IMG/VR virus record: IMGVR_UViG_3300025030_000041
Span: 126,001 to 190,000 of that record
Origin: a virus
Length of the DNA: 64,000 bases
Reading direction: 5' to 3' (one strand)
The notes beneath the pieces are model-generated. The model was not told the DNA's origin, searched no databases, and saw only the letters and a program-made list of their open reading frames with translations. Each line of letters begins with the position of its first letter. Positions within the stretch are counted from its first letter, which is position 1. A program made the position numbers and the translations under genes. This document shows positions 61,579 through 64,000 of this stretch, piece by piece.

Positions 61579-63485
61579 TTCTTAAATTCTCTTTTAACAA
61601 AACTATAAGTATTAATATTTTCAGGTTTTATAAAAATTTCAGTTTCAGTAGGTCTATTAACTAATGTGAAGCTATTACCTTTATCTTCTATAAATCCATT
61701 AAATTTTGCAGCAGAATACACAATTTCCCCATTTTTAGTCATATCATAAACTTTATATACTGAATCTTTTATTAAATTATCTTCCATATTACGTGATTCT
61801 TTAGAAAACGCTAAGTAATCATTATTATTTTGAAATTTTGAAGAAGACTTTTCATCAATACTTTCATTTTCTTTTTCCGGTACATTATACCCTTTTCTTT
61901 TAGCATATGAATAAGCTATTGCAATAGCTTGTTGTTGAGGGTATCCTTCATGCCTTAATTTAGAAATCTTTTTACTTATATAATCTTGAGCATCTTTACT
62001 TACTTCATCTAATTTAGAAACAGTAGGATTACTCATTTTATTTAAGTAATCATCAAAACTTAATATTAATTTATCATCTTTATGTGGTTCAAACCCACCT
62101 TCAATATTTGTTTTTTTCACTATTTTTTTAGGAATAGACATAGGCTCAACTTTTCCTGGATCTAATACTTTATTATTTTTTTCAGCTAATATCTCGTCTT
62201 TTTCAACTTGTGTAAATCCAGCTTTATTAATTAAGTGTTTAACTACATCTTGATTATGCTTCGATAATACATTTAAATTAGGTATAGATAAAGTATCTCC
62301 ACTATAAACGAAATTAAATTTCTTATTCATTCCCTTAAGAGTTTTAAGAGAATCTAATAATTTTTTAAAGTATTCGTCATTCATATTATTAGATTCATTA
62401 TATGTTAATTCATTTATTTCGGCGTCATCTTCATTTAATTTTTTCTTTTTTATAGGTTGAAATTGGTCTCCACTTCCAGCGGTAGTTCTAGTTGGTGCAA
62501 TAGGATCTCCTTGACCAACTAAAGATCCAGGAGTTTGAGCTCCATCTGGGGCGCCCTCCTCATTAAGAAGTTTAGGTACAGTAAAAGAAAAAGCCCCTTT
62601 AACTTTACTAATAGTTTCTTGAGCTCCTTTTAAAATTTTAGGGTCTAATGTTCCTAAAGTTTTTTTAATATTACTTCCTAATGTATTTTGTTTTGCAGCA
62701 AATGAAGTGTCTTTAGTATCAAATTTAAATCCTTTATCTGATTTTTTTATTCCAAATAAATCTGCAACTTTCTTTTTAGAATCATCAGTATCAGCTTCAT
62801 TTAAATCAATAGGAGTTTCTACTAAATCTTTAATTGCGTCTTCTCCAGGTTGTTCTATTTTAGTATCATATTTTATTAAGTCACTATTAGTTTCAATATT
62901 TGGGCTTATTAATTTAATAGAATGTACTAATTTATTTAAATCATTAAAATACCCAAACGTTGGATTGCCATATTCTAAATCAATTTTAGAATTAAATGAA
63001 TATACAACTTTTCCATCCTCTACATTTACATAAACTACAAAGTCATATATATCATTTTTTCCATTAATCCCAAATTGCATAGAATTTTCTAATTCTGGGT
63101 ATAACCCAGGTTCATCAATTTCATATCCAGCTTCTTTAAATTTAGTTTGTATAGTCTTTATTAATTCCAATAGTTTATCCTTAGGATATTTGCCATCTTC
63201 AGATAATCTATTTAATAAATCCTCGTCATACCTAGTATTTTCAAAAAAGAATTCTTCTTTAATTTCTTTAGTATTTTTTTGAAAAATATCTTTAGGTATA
63301 TTAATATTAGTATTAATTAGTAATATATCACAAGAATCTTCATTTTCTTTTAATAAAGAGATTTCAGTATCTTTTTCTATAGCTTCAAGTAAATTATTTT
63401 TTTTTATTACAAAAGATTTTGTAACTTTAAAAATTCTATCTACATTTTTATCATGATTTAAACCTTGTATATGTTTAATTTTCAT
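61575..63485 (-). CDS. Probable head-associated protein with internal protease-like sites
   Basis: The 636-residue protein is not assigned to a family. The N-terminal domain (1-200) is mixed alpha/beta. The middle is low complexity with three LNE sites (PIDLNEADTD, KLLNEEGAPD, KKKLNEDDAE) of the kind cut by T4 prohead protease. The C-terminal region has ISKKISKLRHEGYPQQQAIA followed by IAYSYAKRKGY, a motif I know from structural proteins of large phages. It could be a core or internal protein processed during head maturation; this is inference. Confidence 0.5.
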   Translation of the reverse strand: MKIKHIQGLNHDKNVDRIFKVTKSFVIKKNNLLEAIEKDTEISLLKENEDSCDILLINTNINIPKDIFQKNTKEIKEEFFFENTRYDEDLLNRLSEDGKYPKDKLLELIKTIQTKFKEAGYEIDEPGLYPELENSMQFGINGKNDIYDFVVYVNVEDGKVVYSFNSKIDLEYGNPTFGYFNDLNKLVHSIKLISPNIETNSDLIKYDTKIEQPGEDAIKDLVETPIDLNEADTDDSKKKVADLFGIKKSDKGFKFDTKDTSFAAKQNTLGSNIKKTLGTLDPKILKGAQETISKVKGAFSFTVPKLLNEEGAPDGAQTPGSLVGQGDPIAPTRTTAGSGDQFQPIKKKKLNEDDAEINELTYNESNNMNDEYFKKLLDSLKTLKGMNKKFNFVYSGDTLSIPNLNVLSKHNQDVVKHLINKAGFTQVEKDEILAEKNNKVLDPGKVEPMSIPKKIVKKTNIEGGFEPHKDDKLILSFDDYLNKMSNPTVSKLDEVSKDAQDYISKKISKLRHEGYPQQQAIAIAYSYAKRKGYNVPEKENESIDEKSSSKFQNNNDYLAFSKESRNMEDNLIKDSVYKVYDMTKNGEIVYSAAKFNGFIEDKGNSFTLVNRPTETEIFIKPENINTYSFVKREFKK

Positions 63486-63496
63486 TTAATTAAATA

Positions 63497-63667
63497 TTAT
63501 TTTTTAAATGGTTCTTTAATATTATCTTGGCTTTTTTGCCAATCACTATATGTTTTTACCCAAAAATTGCGTTTAAAATTTTTAGTTATTAAACTCGGAA
63601 CATCATGAGAAGTAGTTTCAGGATGAGGTAAAATCGCTATTTTAGTTTTATCAGTTATTTCGTTCAT
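63497..63667 (-). CDS. Small hypothetical protein (56 aa)
   Basis: The sequence MNEITDKTKIAILPHPETTS ends NIKEPFKK. It has a late-promoter-like motif (63675-63693) just upstream and ends 12 bases before the next gene start. The family is unknown. Confidence 0.5.
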   Translation of the reverse strand: MNEITDKTKIAILPHPETTSHDVPSLITKNFKRNFWVKTYSDWQKSQDNIKEPFKK

Positions 63668-63674
63668 GATATTA

Positions 63675-63693
63675 TTTATTTATTATTTTCAAA
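63675..63693 (-). promoter_or_regulatory. Late-promoter-like motif
   Basis: On the minus strand it reads TTTGAAAATAATAAATAAA, 8 bases before the ATG at 63667 and directly after the terminator of the previous gene. It fits a new transcription unit. Confidence 0.45.
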
Positions 63694-63698
63694 TAAAA

Positions 63699-63720
63699 AA
63701 GGCAGAGTTTAGTCTGCCTT
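63699..63720 (-). terminator. Terminator after the right-edge gene
   Basis: AAGGCAGA/TCTGCCTT with a 6-base loop (63699-63706, 63713-63720) has an A tract to its left (T run on the transcribed strand). Confidence 0.85.
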
Positions 63721-63747
63721 AAAAAAATTAAAGTTTTATTTTTTTCT

Positions 63748-64000
63748 TTAAAGAGTTACTTCAACTTTTAAAAATTTCTTTGGTATAGTAATAGATACTG
63801 GAGATTCTGCAGGTACATCAGTTTCAAGTTCATCATCTGTCATTTCAACCGGTTCAGGCTCTACAGTTTCTATATCTTTTTCATGGGGTTCAAGCGTTTC
63901 AGTTGGGATTTCATCAGTTTTAATTGGAGTTTCTACTTTTTTAACAATTGCAACTAAGTCTTCATCACCACTTGAAGTATATGAAGCTGGGTCAATCTGT
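63748..64000 (-). CDS. C-terminal part of an acidic protein (cut by window edge)
   Basis: The frame is open to the right edge and ends PKKFLKVEVTL at TAA 63748-63750. The visible 83 residues are a Glu/Pro/Thr-rich tail (DEIPTETLEPHEKDIETVEP). Such acidic tails occur on capsid-associated and scaffold proteins, but no family can be given from this part. Confidence 0.6.
   Translation of the reverse strand, partial: QIDPASYTSSGDEDLVAIVKKVETPIKTDEIPTETLEPHEKDIETVEPEPVEMTDDELETDVPAESPVSITIPKKFLKVEVTL

Overview
The window is a piece of a large, AT-rich, T4-like myovirus genome. The evidence is a T4 gp17-type large terminase, probable small terminase, T4-type topoisomerase II (gp39 and gp52), contractile tail sheath and tail tube, gp27/gp5/gp53-like baseplate genes and long tail fibres. 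The host is probably a Bacteroidota bacterium. One phage gene encodes a protein with a signal peptide, SprB/PKD-like repeats and a C-terminal domain of the type IX secretion system (T9SS), which is known only from that phylum. Promoter-like repeats also carry the Bacteroidota -7 box TAnnTTTG, and no Shine-Dalgarno sequences stand out. Capsid, portal and prohead protease genes are not in the window.

Layout. 1-2200: the end of a gene, then a broken gene interrupted by a TnpB-type insertion. 2216-11809 (+): structural protein, terminase, topoisomerase, tRNA-Asn, and two leucine-rich-repeat (LRR) genes. 11801-28211 (-): tail fibre, small terminase, tail tube, a homing endonuclease, and many small genes interleaved with LRR genes. 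28417-35693 (+): a DinG/XPD-like helicase followed by about twelve small unrelated ORFs, many separated by imperfect inverted repeats bounded by AAC...GTT that resemble integron attC sites. 35736-49004 (-): sheath, structural genes, more LRR genes, and fibres. 49102-54185 (+): the T9SS-type secreted protein and a second, partly decayed cassette-like cluster. 54470-64000 (-): baseplate genes and likely head-associated genes.

The most striking feature is an 11-member LRR gene family scattered between virion genes. Ten members, plus at least eight intact unrelated proteins and one gene remnant, begin with the same short peptide type (MKHIKLFEQFISEE and variants). It closely resembles the capsid-targeting propeptide of T4 internal head proteins (MKTYQEFIAE). 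I infer that this phage packs a large and diverse set of proteins inside its head. The LRR members have constant ends and a variable number of 21-residue repeats, with exact 63-nt tandem duplications that show recent array change.

Two promoter classes are visible. A TTTATTTATT(C/T)AAA motif (AATAAATAAA on the coding strand), like the T4 late promoter, precedes many virion genes. A longer repeat ending in TTTGTATTAAATA accompanies the helicase, the cassette clusters and neighbouring accessory genes. Functional calls come from motif recognition by eye; no database search was run.
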